A stretch of DNA of 7,007 nucleotides from Clostridia bacterium (GCA_900759575.1 CAAEVU010000296.1:1-7007), one strand, 5' to 3'. Positions 1 to 5,561 are shown, counted from the first letter of the stretch. Numbers and translations are program-made. Notes: generated by a model not told the origin, from the sequence alone.

Positions 1-26
1 GAGGCATGGCGTTTGTACCATGCCTC
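1..26 (-). terminator. Probable terminator hairpin of the SDR-MFS operon, cut by the window edge
   Basis: A perfect 9-bp inverted repeat (GAGGCATGG at 1-9 and CCATGCCTC at 18-26) with an 8-nt loop lies about 40 nt after the stop codon of the transporter gene on the minus strand. A GC-rich stem just past the last gene of an operon fits an intrinsic terminator. The U-tract that would confirm it lies beyond position 1 and cannot be seen. Confidence 0.6.
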
Positions 27-65
27 CCCGCAGCGATCAGTCAAATGATTTGGTATTTTTTTAAT

Positions 66-1286
66 TTAGGAGCGGACCATCTTGTTGGCCAATTTCTGGG
101 CTACCAGAACCAGCACAATGGCGGCCACCGCCAGAATAGCGGAACCCACAAAGCCCAGAGTGTATTGACCAGTGGTGTCATAGAAGTAAGCGCTGATCTT
201 GGGGCCAACAAAGGCACCGATACCGTAGCCGATAAAGATCAGTCCGTAGTTGCTGTTATAGAACTTGGAGCCGAAGATCAAACGGACCATGGGGGCAAAG
301 ACCACCAGCAGACCGCCGAAGGAGAAGCCCACCAGCACCACACACAGGATGAAGAAGGGCAGAGTAGTTGCCTGGGTGAGCAGCAGCATGGAGGCACCGT
401 TGATGACCATCAGCAGGATCAAGCTCTTCCAGCCCTTGAGGATGTCGTAGATAAAACCGAAGCCGATTCGGCCGCACATGTTGGACAGAGTCATAATGGA
501 TACGCACAGAGCGGCGGTCATGGCGTCCTGGCCCACCTGCCGCTGGGCAATGGGGCTGGTAAAGGACACCATCATGGTGCCAGCTGCATTGGCGAAAATG
601 AACATGACCAACAGTACCCAGAACACAGGGGTCTTGACCATCTGGCCCAGGTTGTAGTCCCGAGTTTTAAGGACCTTTGCTTGGCTCTCAGAGGGCTTCC
701 AGCCTTCCGGTACCCAGCCTTCGGGGCAGGGAACGATCATCCAGGCAACCGCGCCTACACCGATCAGGAACACAATTCCCAGCACACGGCAGGTCATCTG
801 GGCGCCCAAGGAGTTGATCATGGCCTGGGCAATGGGGCTCATGATGAAGGGACCGCAGGAAGCGCCAGCCTGCACCAGACCGGAGATAGAACCGGAACGG
901 TCGGGGAACCACTTCAGGGCAGTGGGCAAGCAGGCGGGGTAAATCATGCCGCCGCCAGCACCGGCCAGCAAACCGTAGAACAGGTACAGCTGGGGGATGG
1001 TGGTGGCAAAGCCGGTGAGAATCCAGCCACCGGCAAATAGGCACAGGCCAATGTAGATGGTGACGCGGGGGCTCAGTCTTTCCGCCAAGGAACCGCCGAT
1101 GAAGCCCACGGCACAGTAAACGAACATGTAAATGGTGTAAGCCAGGGCAAAATCGGAATCACTCCAGCCAAACTGGGTGGTCAGCGGAATGCAGAACAAG
1201 CTGAAAAAGGCGGTGGCGGAAGTGAACAGGCTTTGCAGCCAGACGCCCGCGAAAACACGCCAACGGGTCGCTTTGGTAACTTTCAT
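66..1286 (-). CDS. Major facilitator superfamily transporter, OFA (oxalate/formate antiporter-like) family
   Basis: A 406-residue inner-membrane transporter, the usual length for a 12-helix MFS protein; hydrophobic segments run throughout, with a hydrophilic central loop at about 187-218. Visible family marks are the loop 2-3 signature GGSLAERLSPR (64-74), the glycine-rich YGLLAGAGGGMIYPACL (104-120), and KWFPDRSGSISGL (125-137), which is typical of OFA transporters. The central-loop phrase PEGWVPEGWKP (188-198) also recurs in this family. Members move small carboxylates such as oxalate, formate or lactate, often by exchange or proton symport, but many clostridial members are uncharacterised and no substrate can be read here. 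The start has an AGGAG 10 nt upstream. The gene begins 36 nt after the dehydrogenase stop, so the two are almost certainly co-transcribed, and the transporter probably imports or exports the substrate or product of that enzyme. Confidence 0.88.
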   Translation of the reverse strand: MKVTKATRWRVFAGVWLQSLFTSATAFFSLFCIPLTTQFGWSDSDFALAYTIYMFVYCAVGFIGGSLAERLSPRVTIYIGLCLFAGGWILTGFATTIPQLYLFYGLLAGAGGGMIYPACLPTALKWFPDRSGSISGLVQAGASCGPFIMSPIAQAMINSLGAQMTCRVLGIVFLIGVGAVAWMIVPCPEGWVPEGWKPSESQAKVLKTRDYNLGQMVKTPVFWVLLVMFIFANAAGTMMVSFTSPIAQRQVGQDAMTAALCVSIMTLSNMCGRIGFGFIYDILKGWKSLILLMVINGASMLLLTQATTLPFFILCVVLVGFSFGGLLVVFAPMVRLIFGSKFYNSNYGLIFIGYGIGAFVGPKISAYFYDTTGQYTLGFVGSAILAVAAIVLVLVAQKLANKMVRS

Positions 1287-1322
1287 GACGATGAATCTCC
1301 TCTCGATTTCTGGGTTATGGAT

Positions 1323-2105
1323 TTAGCACTGCAGAGTGCCCAGGTCCAGGGCCACATCACGGCCGTTGAACTTGCCTGCGGCCCGGCTGGTGCCCAGCCA
1401 GTAAACCATGTCGGAGATGTCTTCTACATCCAGGAAAGGTACACCGGCGTACATCTCTTTGTAGTCGGCAAAATGCTTCCCGGTGAGCTCGTTGATGAAC
1501 TCCACATACTCCTGAGTTTCGCACATGGGAGTCTTAACTTTGGTGGGGCACAGGGCGTTGACAATGATGCCCTTGCTGCCCACTTCTTTGGCCAGGGTCT
1601 TGGTAAGCCCCAGAACGCCCCACTTGGCCATGCAGTAGGTGGCCAGCTTGGGAGTGCCGTACAGGCCGCTGGTGGAGGAGATGTTGATGATCCGGCCAAA
1701 ACCCTGCTTGAGCATGTACTGCACAGCGTACTTATCGGTGCGCCAAGTGCCGATCAGGTCGATGTTGATGACCTTTTCCACCTGAGCATCGGTGAGCTCC
1801 CAGGTGTTGCCAAAGTTGATTACGCCAGCGTTGGCAATGACCACGTCCAGACGGCCAAATTTTTCCCAAGCGTCTGCAAATAGCTTTTCCATATCGGGGG
1901 TGCTGCAAATGTTTGCCTTGACAGCCAGCACTTCGGCGCCAAGCCCCTGCAACTCCGAAATGGTTTCCTGAAAACGAGGGTCCTCCACGTCCAGCATATC
2001 TGCCAAAACCACATCAAACCCGTTCTGAGCGTATTTCACCGCATGTGCACGCCCTTGTCCCATAGCAGCGCCGGTAATCAGCACAACCTTCTTTTCCTGA
2101 CTCAT
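1323..2105 (-). CDS. Short-chain dehydrogenase/reductase (SDR family, NAD(H)-type)
   Basis: A 260-residue classical SDR, a cytosolic oxidoreductase that interconverts an alcohol and a ketone with a nicotinamide cofactor. Visible motifs: the dinucleotide-binding TGAAMGQGRAHA (11-22), an acidic Asp36 at the end of strand 2 (VVLADM) favouring NAD(H) over NADP(H), ANAG (91-94), Asn114, the catalytic serine region ISSTSG (142-147, Ser144), and Tyr157-x3-Lys161. The GQGRAHA form of the glycine motif resembles the carveol dehydrogenase/mycofactocin-coupled SDR branch, but no mycofactocin genes are in view, so I do not assign it there. The frame is open to 2144, but the ATG at 2105 has AAGGAG 8-9 nt upstream and places the glycine motif at the usual distance, so I chose it. 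It is the first gene of an operon with the OFA transporter, behind a MerR-type promoter. Substrate unknown (a hydroxysteroid, terpenoid alcohol or hydroxy acid are all possible). Confidence 0.9.
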   Translation of the reverse strand: MSQEKKVVLITGAAMGQGRAHAVKYAQNGFDVVLADMLDVEDPRFQETISELQGLGAEVLAVKANICSTPDMEKLFADAWEKFGRLDVVIANAGVINFGNTWELTDAQVEKVINIDLIGTWRTDKYAVQYMLKQGFGRIINISSTSGLYGTPKLATYCMAKWGVLGLTKTLAKEVGSKGIIVNALCPTKVKTPMCETQEYVEFINELTGKHFADYKEMYAGVPFLDVEDISDMVYWLGTSRAAGKFNGRDVALDLGTLQC

Positions 2106-2126
2106 GGTTCTTCGCTCCTTCAAGCT

Positions 2127-2147
2127 ACATTGCTTTAGTTGCAATGT
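2127..2147 (-). repeat. Small hairpin in the SDR mRNA leader
   Basis: A 7-bp perfect inverted repeat (ACATTGC at 2127-2133, GCAATGT at 2141-2147) with a 7-nt loop sits immediately upstream of the ribosome binding site of the dehydrogenase gene. There is no U-tract, so it is not a terminator. It may affect translation or mRNA stability; no function is shown. Confidence 0.4.
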
Positions 2148-2188
2148 TGTTTATTTGTTTGTCTTTTAACAATCTGAGGCAATAGAAA

Positions 2189-2227
2189 GATCCTTTGCCT
2201 GCCGGGGGCCCTTCCGGCAGGAGGATC
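2189..2227 (-). repeat. Long GC-rich hairpin in the SDR mRNA leader
   Basis: CCTGCCGG (2198-2205) pairs with CCGGCAGG (2214-2221) around an 8-nt loop. The stem continues as GATCCT (2189-2194) with AGGATC (2222-2227) after a 3-nt bulge, giving 14 pairs. On the minus strand it lies about 15 nt after the predicted transcription start and is followed by TTTCTATT, only a weak U-rich run. It could be an mRNA-stabilising 5' structure or an attenuator-like element; the weak tail argues against full termination. Confidence 0.55.
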
Positions 2228-2248
2228 GGTCTGTTTCCACGCAAGAAC

Positions 2249-2279
2249 AGTATAGGAATTCAAGTTGTTTGAAGGTCAA
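2249..2279 (-). promoter_or_regulatory. MerR-type promoter of the SDR-MFS operon with operator dyad in a 19-bp spacer
   Basis: On the minus strand a -35 TTGACC (2274-2279) and a -10 TATACT (2249-2254) are separated by 19 bp (2255-2273) instead of the normal 17. The spacer contains a perfect dyad TTCAA-ACAAC-TTGAA (2259-2273). MerR-family activators are known to bind such dyads inside 19-20 bp spacers and untwist the DNA to realign the two hexamers. The neighbouring merR-like gene lies directly upstream in the same orientation, making it the obvious regulator. The predicted transcript starts near 2242 and has a leader of about 137 nt before the dehydrogenase. Confidence 0.72.
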
Positions 2280-2299
2280 GTCAGCGTTGTGCAAGAAAA

Positions 2300-2341
2300 A
2301 AAGCCAAATTTACTGTCGAAAATGACAGCAAATTTGGCTTT
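2300..2341 (-). terminator. Rho-independent terminator of the merR-like gene
   Basis: A 12-bp stem (2300-2311 with 2330-2341, core AAGCCAAATTT) continues after one mismatch into CTGTC/GACAG (2313-2317 with 2324-2328) around a 6-nt loop. On the minus strand it begins about 15 nt after the merR-like stop codon and runs directly into a run of seven U residues. It insulates the downstream SDR promoter, whose -35 begins about 20 nt further on, from merR-like readthrough. Confidence 0.9.
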
Positions 2342-2355
2342 CATAGGGCAAGTTG

Positions 2356-3171
2356 TCAGCTTTCCGACACGGGAAACCAAACAATATGCCAGTTAAAATA
2401 CTCATCATCCGGTTTGGTCATGCAGACCACCTGGGTGACCACATCCCCGGCCAGGGTCAATCCATTGCGCCGCAGATAGCTGAAACCATCGTGGAGATTG
2501 TCCAGAGTCAGGTATTGGCCGGACCGGGAGGGGATACAAGTATGGACGCAGGGGCAAGGGGGATAGTACTGCACGCCCGGGCCTTCTTTGACCTGCAAAA
2601 ACTCGGCGTACTCTTCATTGAGCCCCATGCCGAAATCAAAGTGGGAATCCCCTGCCCGAATGTTCTCCTCGTAAAAGACAGCACAGGAATAGACAAAGGG
2701 TTCCTTTTGCACCCATTCCGAAATCAAGCTCAAATGAGCTCTGTCTTTAAACAGGGTGTAGTTTTTCTGGGTGTTGATGCGGAAAATGCCGGGCCGCTGG
2801 GCGATTTTGTACTTTCCCACATTTTCCTGGGCATCTTGAATCATCTGTTGGCTTTGGCGGATGCGCTTTAGCATGTTCATTTGAAAGATGATCTCGTGCT
2901 CGATAGCGGCCTCTTGATCTTTGAGCCTGTCCTGGATAAAGGGGAGATCCCGGCTGCGAAACAGTTCGCTGACTTCTTCCAGGGAAAAGCCATACCGCTG
3001 GTAATGGCGGGCACGCAGCAGCATGTGAAAATCCCAGGTGCTGTAATAGCGGTAGCCGGTCTCTGGATCGCGGAGGGGACGGATGATATTTCTGCTTTCA
3101 TAGTAGCGGATTGCCTCGGCGGAGATCCCCAACAGTGACGCCATTTTTCCAATGCTGTATTTTTGATACAT
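2356..3171 (-). CDS. MerR-family transcriptional regulator with GyrI-like effector domain
   Basis: A 271-residue one-component regulator of the BmrR layout. The N-terminal winged helix-turn-helix is clear: YSIGKMASLLGISAEAIRYYE (5-25), then the wing with DPETGYRYYS (35-44) and the second helical pair with YGFSLEEV (60-67). A helical, coiled-coil-prone linker (about 76-118) is followed by a ligand-binding domain (about 121-271) ending in YFNWHIVWFPV, typical of GyrI-like pockets that bind small organic, often cationic or aromatic, molecules. A cysteine cluster PCPCVHTC (205-212) lies in this domain; metal or redox sensing is conceivable but unsupported. The frame opens at 3186, but the ATG at 3171 has GAGAGG 5 nt upstream while the earlier ATG has almost no spacing to a purine run, so I prefer 3171. 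It very probably activates the downstream dehydrogenase-transporter operon and may act on its own leader (dyad at 3189-3203). Confidence 0.9.
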   Translation of the reverse strand: MYQKYSIGKMASLLGISAEAIRYYESRNIIRPLRDPETGYRYYSTWDFHMLLRARHYQRYGFSLEEVSELFRSRDLPFIQDRLKDQEAAIEHEIIFQMNMLKRIRQSQQMIQDAQENVGKYKIAQRPGIFRINTQKNYTLFKDRAHLSLISEWVQKEPFVYSCAVFYEENIRAGDSHFDFGMGLNEEYAEFLQVKEGPGVQYYPPCPCVHTCIPSRSGQYLTLDNLHDGFSYLRRNGLTLAGDVVTQVVCMTKPDDEYFNWHIVWFPVSES

Positions 3172-3188
3172 CCGATCCTCTCCCATCT

Positions 3189-3203
3189 CTCAAACAGGTT
3201 GAA
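3189..3203 (-). promoter_or_regulatory. Possible second MerR operator in the merR-like leader
   Basis: On the minus strand TTCAA-CCTGT-TTGAG has the same half-sites and 5-bp centre as the operator at 2259-2273, with one mismatch in ten arm positions. It lies 18 nt upstream of the preferred start codon and just upstream of its ribosome binding site, where a bound regulator would hinder its own expression. There is no -35 or -10 flanking it, so it would act as a roadblock rather than an activator site. A match of this length can arise by chance. Confidence 0.3.
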
Positions 3204-3259
3204 GCTTTTTTCGGTATTCAGCCCCATTCTTTGCCGATTCCGTATATTATTTATACATC

Positions 3260-3268
3260 AGTATACCA
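3260..3268 (-). promoter_or_regulatory. Possible extended -10 promoter of the merR-like gene
   Basis: On the minus strand TGGTATACT combines a TATACT -10 (3260-3265) with an upstream TG, the extended -10 form; no convincing -35 hexamer is present at 16-18 bp. It would start transcription near 3253, about 80 nt before the merR-like start codon. The surroundings are rich in GTATA/TATAC repeats, including the dyad GTATA-n5-TATAC at 3242-3256, which could be an operator or simply AT-rich promoter DNA. No clear terminator separates it from the msrAB gene upstream. Confidence 0.4.
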
Positions 3269-3391
3269 TATTACCTGTTTTTTTGGCTAGAGGCAGGACG
3301 GCATTTTTGAAAAACGTTTTGTTTTTAGCTGGTGTAGGGAAGAGGCGCTTCGTAGTATGCTTTTTTCAGGTGGACAGCGGTGAAAATCGGC

Positions 3392-4507
3392 TCATTCCTG
3401 GAACAGGTAGAGAAGATACCCGTAACCTTCCTTTTCCATTTTTCCATAAGGGATAAACCGGAGGGAAGCACTGTTGATGCAGTACCGCACGCCGTTGGGG
3501 GAATCCGGGTCCTCTGTAAAGACATGTCCCAGATGGGAGTTCCCTGACCGGCTGCGCACTTCCGTGCGGTGCATCCCAAAACTGTCGTCAGGAAGCTCCA
3601 CAACGGCCGGGGATTCAATGGGCTTGGAAAACGCAGGCCAACCGCAGCCGCTTTCAAATTTATCGGTGGAGGAAAACAAAGGCTCGCCCGTAACAATATC
3701 CACATAGATGCCTTTTTCAAACTGATTCCAGAATTCATTGTCAAAGGGACGTTCTGTGCCACTTTCCTGGGTGACACGGTACTGTTCTTCGGTCAATTTG
3801 TCCCGAATGGTTTCTGCCGCCGGTTTTTGATAATCACCGGGATCAATTTGGAGTTTGGAAAAAAGTTTGATCTCTTCCCAGGGGACATGGCAGTAGCCGC
3901 CGGGGTTCTTTTCCAGATAATCCTGGTGGTATTCTTCGGCAGGATAGTAATTCTGCAATGGGCCGATTTCCACGAAAAATTCTTTGCTGCGGCTGCGTTC
4001 AATGTCCGCGATACGTTCCACGGTTTCTTTTGCCTGGTCGTTGGTATAATAGACGCCGGTTTGATACTGTGTTCCATGGTCGTTGCCTTGCTGGTTTTCC
4101 ACTGTGGGATCGATCACATAGAAATATGCCAGCAACAGCGCATCCAGACTGACCTGCTGCGGGTCGTATTCCACACGCACTGTTTCCCGGAATCCGGTGT
4201 TTCCTGTGCAGACAGTTTGATAGTTTGCGTCGGCTTCACAGGTCCCGTTGGCATAGCCGCTTTGCGCGTCGATCACGCCGGGAATGGATTGCATCAGTTG
4301 TTCGATTCCCCAAAAGCATCCTCCTGCAAGATAAATGACATTTTCTGTTGTATCCATATACATGCTCTCCTTATTAGTCATGCCGGAGGTTTCTCCGGCT
4401 GTGGAATGGTTGGCTGTTTCTGACGGTTGTGGTGGATTGTCTGCGACGGCGCAGCCGCTCAGAAGCAATCCCAAAACAATCAGCAGCGCCAGTGCTTTTT
4501 TCAACAT
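3392..4507 (-). CDS. msrAB: Fused peptide methionine sulfoxide reductase MsrA-MsrB, lipoprotein-anchored
   Basis: A 371-residue bifunctional repair enzyme reducing both methionine-S-sulfoxide (MsrA) and methionine-R-sulfoxide (MsrB) in oxidised proteins. Residues 1-19 form a lipoprotein signal peptide (MLKK, hydrophobic core, LLSGC lipobox, lipidated Cys19), followed by a Ser/Thr-rich linker, so the enzyme should face the cell exterior. MsrA spans about 56-213, with GGCFWG (62-67, catalytic Cys64) and likely resolving Cys206 in NPGGYCH. MsrB spans about 237-357, with SGCGWPAF (Cys288, likely resolving), RSGNSHLGHVF (320-330) and RYCINSASLRF (341-351, catalytic Cys343). The zinc-binding CxxC pairs of some MsrB proteins are absent. 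The frame is open to 4762, but the ATG at 4507 has GGAGG 8 nt upstream and begins the signal peptide, so it is the start. A second ribosome binding site lies inside the gene. No convincing promoter or 3' terminator was found; readthrough toward the merR-like gene is possible. Confidence 0.94.
   Translation of the reverse strand: MLKKALALLIVLGLLLSGCAVADNPPQPSETANHSTAGETSGMTNKESMYMDTTENVIYLAGGCFWGIEQLMQSIPGVIDAQSGYANGTCEADANYQTVCTGNTGFRETVRVEYDPQQVSLDALLLAYFYVIDPTVENQQGNDHGTQYQTGVYYTNDQAKETVERIADIERSRSKEFFVEIGPLQNYYPAEEYHQDYLEKNPGGYCHVPWEEIKLFSKLQIDPGDYQKPAAETIRDKLTEEQYRVTQESGTERPFDNEFWNQFEKGIYVDIVTGEPLFSSTDKFESGCGWPAFSKPIESPAVVELPDDSFGMHRTEVRSRSGNSHLGHVFTEDPDSPNGVRYCINSASLRFIPYGKMEKEGYGYLLYLFQE
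4355..4372 (-). promoter_or_regulatory. Internal ribosome binding site and in-frame second start within msrAB
   Basis: Within the linker after the signal peptide, the minus strand reads AAGGAG (4367-4372) followed 9 nt later by an in-frame ATG at 4357 (Met51), with another in-frame ATG at 4363 (Met49) only 3 nt away. The Shine-Dalgarno match and spacing to Met51 are as good as those of ordinary genes in this window. Initiation here would give a protein of 321 residues that keeps both catalytic domains but has no signal peptide, hence a cytoplasmic form. Confidence 0.5.
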
Positions 4508-4585
4508 AGTATACACCTCCCAACCCATGGAAAAAAGTTTTGTTGCGAAATGATATAGAAACTTAACAAAATCTTTATCCGGTTC

Positions 4586-4594
4586 TGATATAAT
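4586..4594 (+). promoter_or_regulatory. Extended -10-like sequence on the plus strand between msrAB and queD-like
   Basis: TGATATAAT is a perfect extended -10 (TG, one base, TATAAT at 4589-4594). No -35 hexamer is visible at normal spacing and no plus-strand gene lies downstream before the antisense of the queD-like gene. It may be chance in AT-rich DNA or the promoter of an antisense transcript. Confidence 0.2.
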
Positions 4595-4699
4595 AAAAAG
4601 CAGAAAAAGTTGGAATGGAAAAAGACGGGTTTGTACCGGTGAAAAAGGCTCATAAAGGGCACGGTTCACTGTGAAATCCCTTCTAGATTTTGTGTGGAT

Positions 4700-4740
4700 A
4701 AAAAATGGACCAGGCCCAGGAAGAACCAGGGACTGGTCCA
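4700..4740 (-). terminator. Rho-independent terminator of the queD-like gene
   Basis: TGGACCAG (4706-4713) pairs with CTGGTCCA (4733-4740). The stem continues after single mismatches with CCC/GGG (4715-4717 with 4729-4731) and GG/CC (4719-4720 with 4726-4727), leaving a 5-nt loop. On the minus strand the stem runs directly into six U residues (4700-4705). It starts about 50 nt after the queD-like stop codon and separates that gene from msrAB. Confidence 0.88.
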
Positions 4741-4792
4741 GAGGAGAGGGATTGGAGTGCACCCGTTTCTAAAACGGATAGGAATGAGGAGA

Positions 4793-5359
4793 TTATCCCT
4801 TCTTATAACCACACTTGGGGCAGACGCCGTTTTCGTTCAGTGCGATGCCGCACAACGGGCAGCGGTCGATTTGATTTTTGGTGGTGAATTCCGCAGAGGC
4901 TGCGTTGACGCCGCTGGTAAAGGTGAGCTTGGCAATGTTCAGCTTGTCTTTCAGCAGGTCGTATACGATCTTGATCATGCCTTCCACCGTCATAGTCTCC
5001 TTGGTCACTACCAGGCGACACTCCGGATAGGCAGTGGCAAGCTCGGTTTGGAAGGCGGGACCTTTCATTTGATTCTGAGGAGCGCCGTTGCGGATGCCCT
5101 GTTCCTCATATACTTTCAATATGGCAGGCAGAAGCGGATCGTCTTCCCGCAAAATCAGGGCGTGGTCAAAATTCTTCAAGACAGACCAGGCGGTTTTCTG
5201 AATCTCGTTGCAGGGAAACACCATGTTGACGCCGGGATTCACAGTGTCTTCCACTTCGATGGTCAAAACTCCCGTATGACCATGCAGGTATTGAGCTTCA
5301 CCCTTGAAGCCGTAAAAGCGGTGGGCGTACTGAAGATCTAATGTGGTGATACTTCTCAT
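4793..5359 (-). CDS. QueD/6-pyruvoyl-tetrahydropterin synthase-like protein with C-terminal zinc ribbon, catalytic Cys missing
   Basis: A 188-residue protein of the tunnelling (T-fold) pterin family. In queuosine synthesis QueD converts dihydroneopterin triphosphate to 6-carboxytetrahydropterin. The zinc ligands are present as His13 (YAHRF) and His26/His28 (LHGH), as are Asp65-His66 (NFDHAL) and Glu121 (VVTKET). The cysteine normally four residues before the first His of LHGH (as in CGRLHGH of E. coli QueD) is Ala22 here, and the usual Asp-Phe after strand 2 is replaced by Pro-Cys (FPCNEIQK, Cys50). A C-terminal extension carries CPLC (167-170) and CPKC (180-183), a zinc ribbon not found in ordinary QueD of about 120 residues. 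An AAGGAGG 8 nt upstream fixes the start. It is alone, with no queC, queE or folE nearby, so the reaction may differ from QueD. Confidence 0.8.
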   Translation of the reverse strand: MRSITTLDLQYAHRFYGFKGEAQYLHGHTGVLTIEVEDTVNPGVNMVFPCNEIQKTAWSVLKNFDHALILREDDPLLPAILKVYEEQGIRNGAPQNQMKGPAFQTELATAYPECRLVVTKETMTVEGMIKIVYDLLKDKLNIAKLTFTSGVNAASAEFTTKNQIDRCPLCGIALNENGVCPKCGYKKG

Positions 5360-5389
5360 GTAAAAAACCTCCTTGTAATCTTAAATTTC

Positions 5390-5405
5390 CAAGTTCTAAG
5401 ACTTG
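5390..5405 (-). repeat. Small dyad in the queD-like leader
   Basis: CAAGT (5390-5394) and ACTTG (5401-5405) form a 5-bp perfect dyad with a 6-nt centre, about 15 nt upstream of the queD-like ribosome binding site. It could be a weak mRNA hairpin or a protein site. It does not match the short preQ1 riboswitch pattern as I know it. Confidence 0.25.
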
Positions 5406-5519
5406 TTATTGAAGCTGCGTGCCATTCTGCACGGCAGTGGAAACAGCGATACCGGACTTTGTACCGACCCAAAACGATGCAAGGTTCTGGGTTTCGTTTC
5501 GGCCCTGCTGTTTGATCTT

Positions 5520-5561
5520 ATTATATAGGAAAGTGTGTCCGGCTTCTGTGATGTGATCACC
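5520..5561 (-). promoter_or_regulatory. Possible Crp/Fnr-type activator site and activator-dependent promoter facing queD-like
   Basis: On the minus strand a perfect -10 TATAAT (5520-5525) has no recognisable -35 at 17 bp (CAGAAG there). A GTGA/TCAC dyad (TGTGA 5547-5551, TCACC 5557-5561; palindromic core GTGATCAC 5553-5560) is centred at 5554, which is -41 if the last T of the -10 is -7. Crp/Fnr class II sites sit at about -41.5 and often replace a -35. The spacing between outer half-sites is 5 rather than the 6 of the E. coli Crp site. The transcript would start near 5513 and lead into the queD-like gene after about 155 nt. The dyad also lies about 100 bp upstream of the divergent Crp/Fnr gene, so it could serve autoregulation. 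Confidence 0.4.

Noticed and set aside
6..1040. A 344-codon plus-strand open frame opposite the transporter gene
   Set aside because: Its His-, Gln- and Gly-rich, low-hydrophobicity translation is the usual antisense shadow of a GC-rich membrane protein gene. It begins inside the terminator hairpin and has no ribosome binding site.
3300..3391. Possible terminator after msrAB
   Set aside because: AAAACGTTTT and a 4-bp GAAG/CTTC pairing are present, but there is no GC-rich stem followed by a U-tract on the minus strand.
3569..4423. A 284-codon plus-strand open frame opposite msrAB
   Set aside because: The opposite strand has complete, well-conserved MsrA and MsrB motifs. The plus-strand frame shows no recognisable domain and no ribosome binding site.
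4665..4675. Short dyad TTCAC-T-GTGAA upstream of msrAB, considered as a Crp-type site
   Set aside because: The centre is only 1 bp, so half-sites would be too close for a Crp/Fnr dimer, and no promoter with suitable spacing was found beside it.
4508..4762. N-terminal extension of the msrAB frame (85 extra codons)
   Set aside because: It precedes a perfect lipoprotein signal peptide that has its own ribosome binding site, and it runs through AT-rich non-coding DNA up to the region of the queD-like terminator. It is open by chance.
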